Assembly (NCBI RefSeq): GCF_000332235.1
Contig: NZ_CM001775.1
Coordinates: 3,768,272-3,832,271, forward strand
DNA: 64,000 nt
Source of the DNA: Geminocystis herdmanii PCC 6308
GTDB taxonomy: Bacteria; Cyanobacteriota; Cyanobacteriia; Cyanobacteriales; Cyanobacteriaceae
Direction: 5' to 3'
Shown: piece by piece, positions 51,940 through 59,877 of the stretch
How the letters are laid out: the number at the start of each line of letters is the position of its first letter
Position numbering within the stretch: the stretch's first letter is position 1
Program-made: the position numbers and the translations under genes
The notes under the pieces: generated by a model
What the model saw: the letters and a program-made list of their open reading frames with translations, nothing else
The model's database searches: none
Told to the model about the DNA's origin: nothing

Positions 51940-51967
51940 TTAATTCTTAATTCTTAATTCTTAATTA
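51940..51967. repeat. TTAATTC heptamer array, 4 copies
   Basis: Three TTAATTC units and TTAATTA. The stop codon of the MlaD-like gene (51965-51967) is the end of the last unit. Confidence 0.9.
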
Positions 51968-53239
51968 TTTTTGAATTTTGACGATTAATTCACCTTTTTC
52001 TACTTTCGATTCATAATCATTAATTTCCTCTAATACAGTGGCTAATTCTACCTGTTTTTCTAAAAATTCTGTATAGGAAACCAGATTACTTAATCCGTTG
52101 ACTAAATTTTTTAAGTTTCTCCTAAATTCGGGATCACCTGTAAACTCCTCTATTTCAGATGTGATTTTAGCGGTGTTTGCAAAAGTAACTCTAGCGGAGT
52201 CGAGGGTTTGTTGTAGGGTGACTAAATTGGTGGGATTGTTTAATTCTTTAGAGAGGGTGAGGAGGTTATTACTTATTTCTGTGAGGTTGGCGCTACTGGT
52301 TTCGAGATTTTTAGCAATTTTTTCCACATCAGCACTATTATTAACTCTGGTGACTAATTGATCGGTATTTTGTGCTAGTTGACTCACATTTTTTGTGGTT
52401 TCACTCAAACTAGCGATGGCACTACTGAGGCTCGATCGATTATCATTAATAACTTGATTAAGATTCGTGGTAAGAGTGGTAATTTCGGCGGGGATAGTAC
52501 GATAATCTTCACTTAAAAGTTTAATTTGTTCTCCTGTAATATCGGCAGTACGAGCAAAAGAGTCGGCAGTGCGAGAAAAATCTTGTGCTGTGTTACCTAC
52601 TTTATTGGCGGCTTGAGAAATGGAGGCTAAATCTTTTTGAGCTGTGTTTGTAAAAGAAGACATCTCATCGGTTAATTTAGCAACTTTTTCTCCTGCTTTA
52701 TTAATGTTTAACACTGCATCATTGATATTTTTAAATAAGCTATCATCGTCAAATCGATTGGCTAAACGGCTTAAACTTTCCACTAAATCGGGACTTGCTT
52801 GACCATTGATTGTTTCTTGATTACAAAGAATTAATTGTTGATTGGTACATTCTTCACTTAATGGACTAATTTGTTTTGCATCTTCTGTTAATTCTGTTTG
52901 GGGGATTAAATTAACACTAACATCTCCCAATAAACCCGATCGAGTGGTGGAAACTTTAATGTCTGTGGGAATCTGTAAACCATTGGCAATTTCTGTGACA
53001 ACTTCCACTCCATTACTACTAGGATTAATACCCACAATCCTACCAACTCCCACTCCTCGAAAAAAAACTCTCCCCCCTTCTCTCAATCCCCCTGCGTTTT
53101 CAAATAGTAGTTTTAATTGATAGGTATCGTTTTGAAATTTATAACCTTTCAAGAAAAAGATGATACCCCCAAAAACAGCTAATCCTAGTAATAAGAATAA
53201 ACCCACTGAACCTTCTCTAAATAATCTCGATCGCATCAC
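51965..53239 (-). CDS. MlaD-family MCE protein (lipid transport)
   Basis: A 424-residue protein with one N-terminal membrane helix (VGLFLLLGLAVFGGIIFFL) and an MCE domain near residues 35-120 (LLFENAGGLREGGRVFFRGV). A long helical, T/N/S-rich C-terminus with coiled-coil character fills the rest (ITTLTTNLNQVINDNRSSL). MCE proteins form hexameric rings that shuttle lipids between membranes; cyanobacterial forms resemble plastid TGD2. The MlaF-like ATPase gene lies upstream on the same strand. Confidence 0.87.
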   Translation of the reverse strand: MMRSRLFREGSVGLFLLLGLAVFGGIIFFLKGYKFQNDTYQLKLLFENAGGLREGGRVFFRGVGVGRIVGINPSSNGVEVVTEIANGLQIPTDIKVSTTRSGLLGDVSVNLIPQTELTEDAKQISPLSEECTNQQLILCNQETINGQASPDLVESLSRLANRFDDDSLFKNINDAVLNINKAGEKVAKLTDEMSSFTNTAQKDLASISQAANKVGNTAQDFSRTADSFARTADITGEQIKLLSEDYRTIPAEITTLTTNLNQVINDNRSSLSSAIASLSETTKNVSQLAQNTDQLVTRVNNSADVEKIAKNLETSSANLTEISNNLLTLSKELNNPTNLVTLQQTLDSARVTFANTAKITSEIEEFTGDPEFRRNLKNLVNGLSNLVSYTEFLEKQVELATVLEEINDYESKVEKGELIVKIQK

Positions 53240-53551
53240 ATTTCATCCCGTAAAGTTTACACAGAATCTCAAACTATTATTATAAATTATACTCAGCAAG
53301 GAAATAATTTGATATTACCTCAGTTAGAACCTGAGTGAACCATAAAATTTTTGGTGCTGTAAAGGTGTCAGGTGTCAGGTATTAGGTATTAAGTTAAATA
53401 ATTGACAAAAAATATATCCTAATTGATTTTTTTATCTTCAATTCTTTGATCGAATTATATAATCTATCGATAAAATAATATTAAGATTTGACTCAAAATT
53501 ATCAGATATTGATTTTTTAGATTTATTTACTAAATTTAGATGTGTTTCAGC
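53240..53551. other. Gap between mlaD- and mlaF-like genes
   Basis: 312 bases of AT-rich sequence with one heptamer array (53364-53391) and no gene. The permease gene expected for such a transporter is not here. Confidence 0.5.
53364..53391. repeat. GGTGTCA/GGTATTA heptamer array, 4 copies
   Basis: Two GGTGTCA units followed by two GGTATTA units. Confidence 0.85.
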
Positions 53552-54328
53552 TTATTTTATAGGTCCTTCGGTACTCGCACTAAAAAATTGTCTAACTAAA
53601 GCATTATCAGTATTATCAATCTCATTGACATGACCTTCCCACTGAAATTTCCCGTCATACAAAAAAACTAATCTTTTTCCTGTACGGCGAATGGTGCTAT
53701 TTTGATGACTTACCATCACATAGGCATTAGAGCCAGAAAAAGCCCTTTGTAAATGACCAACTAAATTTTCTACTACAGTGGAAGCAATGGGGTCTAGTCC
53801 TGCGGTTGGCTCATCATATAATATAACTTCGGGTCTTTCTTCTTCTTTTTCTGGGTTAAAAATAATTGCCCTCGCAAAACTGACTCTTTTTCGCATTCCT
53901 CCTGATAATTCCGCAGGATAAAGAGTTGCGGTTTCTGGAGATAACCCTACCATTTCTAAGGTTCGATCGACTATTTCTTCGATTTTGTGATGGGAAAGTT
54001 TGGAATGTTGATATAAAGAAAAACCGATGTTTTCTCTCACTGTCAAAGAATCAAATAGCGCCGCTTGTTGAAATACCATACTAATCGCCATGAGTTCTTG
54101 ATGATCATCAATCATGCCGATTCTTTTCTTTCCTTTCACATAAATTTCCCCCTCATCAGGTTCGGTTAAACCAGCAATTAGTCTTAAAATGGTAGATTTT
54201 CCCGTTCCACTAGGTCCTATAATCACTAAAGCGTCATTGGGATAGATTTTGAGATCGGCATGATCCAAAATAACTCTATCTCCAAAGGCTTTACAAACGC
54301 CTTTTAATTCGATAATCGGTTCAGTCAT
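53552..54328 (-). CDS. MlaF-like ABC ATPase (lipid transport)
   Basis: A 258-residue ATPase of the MlaF/TGD3 type. The Walker A is GPSGTGKSTILRLIAG, the signature ELSGGMRKRVSFARAI and the Walker B VILYDEPTAGLDPIA. The GMRKR signature is typical of the Mla branch. With the downstream MCE gene it should energise lipid transfer at the inner membrane. Confidence 0.9.
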   Translation of the reverse strand: MTEPIIELKGVCKAFGDRVILDHADLKIYPNDALVIIGPSGTGKSTILRLIAGLTEPDEGEIYVKGKKRIGMIDDHQELMAISMVFQQAALFDSLTVRENIGFSLYQHSKLSHHKIEEIVDRTLEMVGLSPETATLYPAELSGGMRKRVSFARAIIFNPEKEEERPEVILYDEPTAGLDPIASTVVENLVGHLQRAFSGSNAYVMVSHQNSTIRRTGKRLVFLYDGKFQWEGHVNEIDNTDNALVRQFFSASTEGPIK

Positions 54329-54333
54329 AATGG

Positions 54334-54354
54334 GGAATGAGGAATGAGGAATTA
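54334..54354. repeat. GGAATGA heptamer repeat, 3 copies
   Basis: GGAATGA twice and GGAATTA, just upstream of the mlaF-like start. Confidence 0.75.
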
Positions 54355-54373
54355 GTTGTTAATTATTCACTCA

Positions 54374-54393
54374 CCGTGTAATGAATTACACGG
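54374..54393. repeat. Palindrome CCGTGTAAT-GA-ATTACACGG
   Basis: Perfect 9-bp arms, followed by CTAACAGCTTAC and a second palindrome. Confidence 0.85.
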
Positions 54394-54405
54394 CTAACAG
54401 CTTAC

Positions 54406-54421
54406 GTTCAATAAATTGAAC
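54406..54421. repeat. Palindrome GTTCAAT-AA-ATTGAAC
   Basis: Perfect 7-bp arms; identical to 41957-41972 with shared flanks (C before, TC after). Confidence 0.75.
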
Positions 54422-54533
54422 TCAAAATTTTGGCTTTTCTACAATAGTTTTGATAATTTTAAAAATGCAATTATTATAAATTATAAATTGACAGTTTGCA
54501 TTTCACCTGATACCTAACACCTATCATCATCAG

Positions 54534-54555
54534 AAAACTTTTTCAACAACCCCTA
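54534..54555. repeat. TAGGGGTTGT-type element (inverse)
   Basis: AAAACTTTTTCAACAACCCCTA; on the minus strand its first TAG is the stop codon of the lipoprotein gene. Compare 14407-14430. Confidence 0.6.
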
Positions 54556-55044
54556 TTTATTACATTCTTGCTCTACTTGACTATAGATTTTTTTCCATGC
54601 TTTTACTTGTTTTTCGTTTTTGGAATCGATCGACTTCACATTAGAGTTATCGGCGTAAAAAATTTCGTTAGTTTTAGCAGTAATTCCCGCTTTTGAACAT
54701 TGAGCAATTTCCTTAAACGGCATCGGTTCATCGGCATCATTCTTGACATTATTCTCCGATACTGGTTTATTTTCCGCAACTTTTTCTGTGGATTGAGTTT
54801 CTTTTTTTGTCTCAATAGTTTTTTGTACCGCTTTAGTCAGACTTTCCGCCATTTCCGAGGGAGTTTTATCAGTCATTTCGATGGAAGTCTCAGAAGATTG
54901 ATCTTTATTTGCTTCCTCTGACTCTTTGTCATAACCAGATTTTATATCAGCATTTACTTTTAAGTTTAATCCATCTAAGGTAGCGCGATCGCACCCTACC
55001 AACAAAGTACTTAAACCAAACACCATCAAAAAAAATATTTTCAT
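54553..55044 (-). CDS. Putative lipoprotein
   Basis: A 163-residue protein with a lipoprotein signal peptide (MKIFFLMVFGLSTLLVGC, lipobox LVGC with cysteine 18). A low-complexity stretch rich in E, K, S and T follows (residues 35-105), then a short conserved-looking end with two cysteines (IAQCSKAGITAKTNEIFYAD, VEQECNK). Not recognised. It is followed upstream on the same strand by a 52-residue membrane peptide gene. Confidence 0.65.
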   Translation of the reverse strand: MKIFFLMVFGLSTLLVGCDRATLDGLNLKVNADIKSGYDKESEEANKDQSSETSIEMTDKTPSEMAESLTKAVQKTIETKKETQSTEKVAENKPVSENNVKNDADEPMPFKEIAQCSKAGITAKTNEIFYADNSNVKSIDSKNEKQVKAWKKIYSQVEQECNK

Positions 55045-55069
55045 AGATTTTAATGTAACGAATTATTAA

Positions 55070-55228
55070 TTAAGGATTACTTAAAGATGAATTAGTAGTT
55101 AATTGTTCTAAGGGTGCTGGTTGTGCCAAATCAGCATCAATAAAACTACGAGCAGACACGGTGACTAAAGCGAATAAGGCGATCAAAATTGTCACGAAGG
55201 GAACGATTTGTTGGCGAATAAATTGCAT
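55070..55228 (-). CDS. 52-residue single-helix membrane peptide
   Basis: Frame from ATG 55228 to TAA 55070 reading MQFIRQQIVPFVTILIALFA then LVTVSARSFIDADLAQPAPL. It has one N-terminal hydrophobic helix and a short polar tail with AQPAP. The composition and sensible frame suggest a real small protein; the family is not known to me. It lies 25 bases before the lipoprotein gene. Confidence 0.55.
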   Translation of the reverse strand: MQFIRQQIVPFVTILIALFALVTVSARSFIDADLAQPAPLEQLTTNSSLSNP

Positions 55229-55327
55229 AATTTTCCAAAATTGCTCAATTTAAAGTATAATATTAATTGGAGAAAGGGAACAACAGGAGACGGGAGTAGC
55301 AAGGGGGTTTATCCCCCTTGTTCATTT

Positions 55328-56311
55328 TCACGGGTTTTCAGAAATAAAAAGCCCTTTGGATTCTAACCATTCACGGTTATAAAGACGAGATTGATAACGT
55401 CCTCCACCATCACATAATACTGTTACGATCGTATGACCCGGTCCTAATTGTTTAGCTAAAGCAACTGCCGCTCCCACATTAATACCAACCGAACCTCCCA
55501 TAAATAAGCCTTCTTTGCGTAATAACTGATAAATTACCCTGACGGCTTCCTGATCTGTAACTTGAATAGCATCGTCGATGGTTACGCCCTCCATATTTGC
55601 GGTAATTCTACTATTACCAATGCCCTCAGTGATGGAATTGCCTTCTATTTTGATTTCCCCTGTTTTAACATAGCTATATAAGCCACTACCAAGAGGATCA
55701 GCTAAAACACATTTAACGTCAGGATTTTTATCCTTCAAAAATAGAGAAACCCCTGCAAAAGTTCCTCCCGTACCCGTAGAGGCTACCCAAGCGGAGACTT
55801 TACCGTCAGTTTGTTCCCATATTTCCTTCCCCGTTGTTTCATAATGCGCTTGACGATTTGCCAAATTATCAAACTGATTTGCCCAAATGGCGTTATCCAT
55901 TTCCTGTGCAATCCTCCCCGATAATTTAACGTAATTATTCGGATTCTTATAGGGTACAGCAGGAACAGCCCGAACTTCAGCGCCTAAAGTTCTTAAAGCG
56001 TCCATTTTTTCCTGAGATTGAGTTTCAGGAATGACGATGACGCACTTATAACCCTTAGCATTACAGATATGAGCTAAACCGATCCCCGTATTTCCAGCAG
56101 TGCCTTCTACCACTGTACCTCCCGGTTTTAATAGCCCTTGCTTTTCAGCTTCTTGAATTATATATAATGCGGCTCTGTCTTTCACAGAACCTCCCGGATT
56201 TAAAAACTCCGCTTTTCCCAAGATTTCGCATCCTGTTTCTTCACTAAAACTGTTTAAGCGAATTAAAGGAGTATTGCCAATAGTTCCTACAAAGCCGTCT
56301 TTAATATCCAT
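55328..56311 (-). CDS. cysK: Cysteine synthase
   Basis: A 327-residue fold-type II PLP enzyme making cysteine from O-acetylserine and sulfide. The PLP lysine is in LNPGGSVKDRAALYII near residue 42, the substrate loop is EGTAGNTGIGLAHICNAKG and the phosphate-binding loop STGTGGTFAG. The GGSVKDRA form differs from the FSVKCR motif of enteric CysK and matches a cyanobacterial paralogue group. A cystathionine beta-synthase-like activity is possible but no CBS domains are present. Confidence 0.9.
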   Translation of the reverse strand: MDIKDGFVGTIGNTPLIRLNSFSEETGCEILGKAEFLNPGGSVKDRAALYIIQEAEKQGLLKPGGTVVEGTAGNTGIGLAHICNAKGYKCVIVIPETQSQEKMDALRTLGAEVRAVPAVPYKNPNNYVKLSGRIAQEMDNAIWANQFDNLANRQAHYETTGKEIWEQTDGKVSAWVASTGTGGTFAGVSLFLKDKNPDVKCVLADPLGSGLYSYVKTGEIKIEGNSITEGIGNSRITANMEGVTIDDAIQVTDQEAVRVIYQLLRKEGLFMGGSVGINVGAAVALAKQLGPGHTIVTVLCDGGGRYQSRLYNREWLESKGLFISENP

Positions 56312-56501
56312 TACTCAGTACTTGTGTTAAACTTTCTCAAATTTATATTGTACAATTCCTTGACGCTTAATTAGTTATTAGATTATTTCATCGAAAGGAT
56401 TAAGGATTCGATAGTGGACTTCGTAATATAACCATAAAGCTAATTGAATGGATATTTGTCTATAAAATTAGTATGATTGATTAAAAGTGAATTGATGAGT
56501 A

Positions 56502-56515
56502 AGGGTTAAAACCCT
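56502..56515. repeat. Palindrome AGGGTT-AA-AACCCT followed by CACTAC
   Basis: Perfect 6-bp arms in AGTAAGGGTTAAAACCCTCACTACAAAC; same design as 42559. Confidence 0.75.
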
Positions 56516-56548
56516 CACTACAAACGGATAACAAATATTTTATATAGA

Positions 56549-57052
56549 TTAAGAAGATAACTTGATCAATTGTGTGATCACTTCCCTAGCAGAATCTAAA
56601 TTGAGGGGTTTACTATTGGTGGTTAAAATTTGTCTTCCTACTACGTTCATTCCTATATAGGCTAACTGATTTCTCATGGCTGACAAAACGTATTGCCCAC
56701 CGCCTCCGCTATGGGTGGCAATTACGGCAGGTTTACCGTTAAAGCATCCTCGCCAATCGTCACCGCTTACGCTTAACCATGCGATCGCATTCGTTAAAGT
56801 GGGAGGGATGCCTCCGTTATATTCGGGGGCAACAAAAATCATGGCATCGGTATTCATCAAGGTTTGAGCTAATTCTTTGACTTTATCAGGAATACCTTGT
56901 TGAGTTTGAACTTTAGTTGTGTATAAAGGTAAAATTTCTTCGACTAAGTTAATGATTTGGGTTGTTTGCCCCATTTCTAAAGCGATGGTGTTAAGTTGTT
57001 GCGCAAGGGCTAAATTTGTATTTGTACTTGCAACAATAATAGAGATTTTCAT
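56549..57052 (-). CDS. NADPH-dependent FMN reductase-like protein
   Basis: A 167-residue flavodoxin-fold protein from the internal ATG 57052; the frame opens 18 codons earlier but KISIIVASTNTNLALAQQLN is the natural N-terminus. FVAPEYNGGIPPTLTNAIAW binds flavin and THSGGGGQYVLSAMRN follows. Likely an FMN/quinone or azo reductase in the cytosol. Confidence 0.85.
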   Translation of the reverse strand: MKISIIVASTNTNLALAQQLNTIALEMGQTTQIINLVEEILPLYTTKVQTQQGIPDKVKELAQTLMNTDAMIFVAPEYNGGIPPTLTNAIAWLSVSGDDWRGCFNGKPAVIATHSGGGGQYVLSAMRNQLAYIGMNVVGRQILTTNSKPLNLDSAREVITQLIKLSS

Positions 57053-57137
57053 AATTAGGGTTTTCTCAATAAAGAGGTAATCTTGATAACTCAACAATTT
57101 TAGCAACTAATAGAGAATTGAGAATTAGTAGCGCAAA

Positions 57138-58373
57138 TTATTTCATAAACAATATGACGCTTTGCATAACACCGATGATAAAGCCTAAAATTCCCCCTAA
57201 ATTGACGATCGCCTGTAATTCACTTTTAACTATACTTTGGGTAGCTTCCTCTAAATTTTCGGGAGTTGTTGCTTTAATACGATCGATAATAACTTGATCG
57301 ATCGATAAAATGGGGATGGCTTCTGCGACAATTTTTTCTAAATCTTCTTCTAAATAACGCTCTAAAATTAGGGCTAATTCTTCACTAATTAAACCTAAAG
57401 AATTGCTAACGACACTGGAAGCCTGTAAACGATTAATAATTAAGATTGAGACTTTCTGCCACTCGATCGAACTACTAAATTCATGGATAAAATTTGCTCC
57501 TTTTTCTTGAATATAATCCCGTACTGCTTTATTAGTCGTTTGACGTAATTGATTAACCGTAGCAACGGGTAAATTTTGTAAAGAAAAAGTTAGAAAAAAC
57601 TCTTTTAATCTGTTTCTAATTTCCAAAGATAGTAATAACTCTTTGATTCTTGTATTAGCTATTTCTTTTTCATCTAAACAAAAAGTTCGCAGACGACTTA
57701 AAGCATTTTTTACACCGAATAAATTAGCCACTACCCAATAAGTACCGCTTGTTTTTTCTTTGAAACCATCATCAATAACACTAATATTTCGATCGCTCAA
57801 AAAGTTAATCAAAGCTAAACGTAATAAATCCGGGGCAAAAATTACTTCCAATAACCAGTCAGATAGTTGTCTAGCTTGAATTTCCGTTAATTTAAACTCT
57901 AGTAAGATTCGATCGAAAATTTGATCTATTTGCTTTTGTAAAAACTCATCTTTTCTAGCAATAACTTTTAATAACTTAGGTAAAGAATCCCCAAACAAAT
58001 CTCTTAAAATATCTGCTAAAATTTTAGCAGTTTTTTGTTCTTTATCTTCTTTAATTTGTTTTAAAGCTAACTGTAATAACCATAAAATAGCACCTTTCAC
58101 TCTTTCTGTTTGCAATAATCTTTTTGCCAATTTTTGCAACTCATCAGGAGTTAATAACGAACTCATAATCGTATCAGAAACTCTTTTCGCTAATCTCTCT
58201 TGATTACGAGGAATTAAACCCGGAGTAAAGGGTAATTGTTTCTTAAAAAAATATAGCGGTTTATAAGGACGAAATAGCATTTTTATAGCTAAATCGTTGG
58301 TAAAATATCCAATAATTGAACCTGCGACAGGGGGAATAATTATTTGCCACCAATTACTAAATTCTATGGGCAT
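57138..58373 (-). CDS. DUF445 family membrane-anchored protein
   Basis: About 411 residues from ATG 58373 (a TTG lies two codons earlier). N-terminal helix with [20 protein letters not shown], then [20 protein letters not shown], a long helical middle and a C-terminal helix [17 protein letters not shown]. This is the YheB/DUF445 layout. Function unknown; related proteins sit in the cell envelope. Confidence 0.85.
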   Translation of the reverse strand: MPIEFSNWWQIIIPPVAGSIIGYFTNDLAIKMLFRPYKPLYFFKKQLPFTPGLIPRNQERLAKRVSDTIMSSLLTPDELQKLAKRLLQTERVKGAILWLLQLALKQIKEDKEQKTAKILADILRDLFGDSLPKLLKVIARKDEFLQKQIDQIFDRILLEFKLTEIQARQLSDWLLEVIFAPDLLRLALINFLSDRNISVIDDGFKEKTSGTYWVVANLFGVKNALSRLRTFCLDEKEIANTRIKELLLSLEIRNRLKEFFLTFSLQNLPVATVNQLRQTTNKAVRDYIQEKGANFIHEFSSSIEWQKVSILIINRLQASSVVSNSLGLISEELALILERYLEEDLEKIVAEAIPILSIDQVIIDRIKATTPENLEEATQSIVKSELQAIVNLGGILGFIIGVMQSVILFMK

Positions 58374-58445
58374 TCTCAATAATTAACAATAAACAATATC
58401 ACTATCAGCTATAAGCAGTTTCTTGATTTTTCCACTTGTAAACTG

Positions 58446-59147
58446 CTATTTAGTTAATACTAGAACTCCCATTATACCACCTAATAGGGGGTAATGTATC
58501 CCATTGTTGAATCCTGCATTCAAAGCTAAATTAATTTGCTCTTTCCCGTCAGGAAAACGCTCTAAACTAGGGTAAATATACTCATATTCGGCTTTGATAT
58601 TCAAAAAATCCGCCATTCTCACTACTACGTTATCTAAATACCATTTTTGACTGTTTGCTATCCAATCCGCTTCGGGTTTATGAAAATCGAGAATTGCCAC
58701 TTTAGCACAAGGCTTTAAAACCCGTTTAATTTCGAGCAAACAAGTGGGTATGTCTATCACATTTCTTAAACCATAACCCATAGTGGCACTATCAAAATAG
58801 TTATCCTCAAAAGGCAAATCTAACACATCCGCTTCTAACCATTCCACATCACTAACTAAAAATTTTCCCGCTTGTTTTCTTTTTGCCTCAGTTAATAATT
58901 CACAAGAAAAGTCCACCCCGATAACCTTCCCGTTTCTCATCTGTTTTGCTGTTAAAAACGTAATATCCCCACTGCCACAACATAAATCTAAGGCTAATCC
59001 GCCATTAGAAGGCTGACTCCATTTCACTGTCATGGCTTTCCAAATGCGATGGATACCCAGACTTAAACCATCATTCATTTGATCATAAACGGGTGCAATT
59101 TGATTAAATAAAGTTTTAACGTCTTGGGCGTGGGGAGGTAAATTCAT
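58446..59147 (-). CDS. menG: Demethylphylloquinone methyltransferase (UbiE/MenG)
   Basis: A 233-residue SAM-dependent methyltransferase. LDLCCGSGDITFLTAKQM is motif I, and GYGLRNVIDIPTCLLEIKRV and KVAILDFHKP are typical of UbiE/MenG. In cyanobacteria it performs the last methylation of phylloquinone, the electron carrier of photosystem I. DUF445 follows on the same strand. Confidence 0.94.
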   Translation of the reverse strand: MNLPPHAQDVKTLFNQIAPVYDQMNDGLSLGIHRIWKAMTVKWSQPSNGGLALDLCCGSGDITFLTAKQMRNGKVIGVDFSCELLTEAKRKQAGKFLVSDVEWLEADVLDLPFEDNYFDSATMGYGLRNVIDIPTCLLEIKRVLKPCAKVAILDFHKPEADWIANSQKWYLDNVVVRMADFLNIKAEYEYIYPSLERFPDGKEQINLALNAGFNNGIHYPLLGGIMGVLVLTK

Positions 59148-59399
59148 TGTTTAACAAGAAAAATAAAATAATTTGCTCTTAGTTCGATCGAATGGAAAAA
59201 AAATATGTTATGATAATTAGTGTTAGCATATGGCAACAATTTTCTATTCACCGTTGCTCATAACTACAGTAGCAAAAAATTCCCTCCTAAACGAGATTTT
59301 TCCAGAATCAATAAATAGTTTTATACTTTCTCGTATTTAGGTAGAGAATGAATATGTTACCTGTTCATTTATTATCGTTTTATTAAAAGTATCAACTTT

Positions 59400-59618
59400 A
59401 TGCCTACAAAGCAAGTTATTCACCCTATGGTGAAGTTGCAACAAAAAGTATCTTCTCTTGTCAATTCACAAATTATTCAACCTCATGATAGTATCGGTAA
59501 AGTAGCTCTCTTATTCGGTAATGAGTGGTCTTTTTTGAAGTCTGAGTTATTAGCTTTCGGTTTCTCTATGCAAGATCCTGTTAGTGATTTGCTCGTAGTT
59601 GAAAAGTGGGATGAATAA
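59400..59618 (+). CDS. DUF4327 family protein
   Basis: A 72-residue protein with MVKLQQKVSSLVNSQIIQPH and the core FGNEWSFLKSELLAFGFSMQ, which I recognise as DUF4327, found in cyanobacteria only. Function unknown. Upstream 59148-59399 is AT-rich and shared divergently with menG. Confidence 0.82.
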   Translation: MPTKQVIHPMVKLQQKVSSLVNSQIIQPHDSIGKVALLFGNEWSFLKSELLAFGFSMQDPVSDLLVVEKWDE

Positions 59619-59651
59619 AAAAAGTTCAGGATAAAATTGTTCTGAAGTTTA

Positions 59652-59679
59652 GTAATAAGTAATAAGTAATAAGTAATAG
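59652..59679. repeat. GTAATAA heptamer array, 4 copies
   Basis: Three GTAATAA units and GTAATAG, downstream of the DUF4327 gene. Confidence 0.9.
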
Positions 59680-59792
59680 CTATAACCCACAAATTTCCGC
59701 TAATTGCTTTTAAATCCCCATTATTCCAAGATTTTTACAGCTTATTTAGGTGTATTTACAAAAAAATCTCATCAGTTTTGACAAAAACTGTA

Positions 59793-59798
59793 TATAAT
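59793..59798 (+). promoter_or_regulatory. -10 box TATAAT before the structured RNA
   Basis: A perfect TATAAT in ACTGTATATAATAAAAGTAAGC. Transcription would start about seven bases on, near 59804-59806, just where the outer stem of the RNA begins. A TTGACA at 59778-59783 is only 9 bases upstream, too close to be its -35. Confidence 0.5.
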
Positions 59799-59801
59799 AA
59801 A

Positions 59802-59877
59802 AGTAAGCTCGCTAGTAGGTGAAAGTCGGCTTCATGCCGGGTGTTCGAGAGGCAAGTCCCCTTGAACCTAGCTTATT
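59802..59877 (+). ncRNA. Compact three-stem structured RNA beside DUF3800
   Basis: The plus strand folds into an outer stem (59802-59809 with 59870-59877, AGTAAGCT/AGCTTATT with one G-U) and a hairpin CGGC-TTCAT-GCCG (59827-59839). A ten-position hairpin closes it (59843-59852 with 59858-59867, GTTCGAGAGG/CCCCTTGAAC, one A-C mismatch and one G-U, loop CAAGT). The single strand before the first hairpin reads GGTGAAAGT. It is GC-richer than its surroundings and ends inside the stop region of the convergent DUF3800 gene. I recall Rfam holding several candidate RNAs named after DUF3800 neighbours; identity is untested. Group II intron debris is an alternative. Confidence 0.6.

Noticed and set aside
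59483-59692. 69-codon minus-strand frame across the DUF4327 gene
   Set aside because: It passes through a heptamer array and is antisense to a conserved gene.
59778-59798. TTGACA plus TATAAT as a full sigma-70 promoter
   Set aside because: Only 9 bases separate them, far below the usual 16-18; only the -10 box was kept.
59820-59870. GTTCGAGAGGC in the structured RNA as a tRNA T-arm
   Set aside because: There is no acceptor stem of 7 bp, no D-arm or anticodon arm, and no CCA-compatible end; the whole fold has only three stems.
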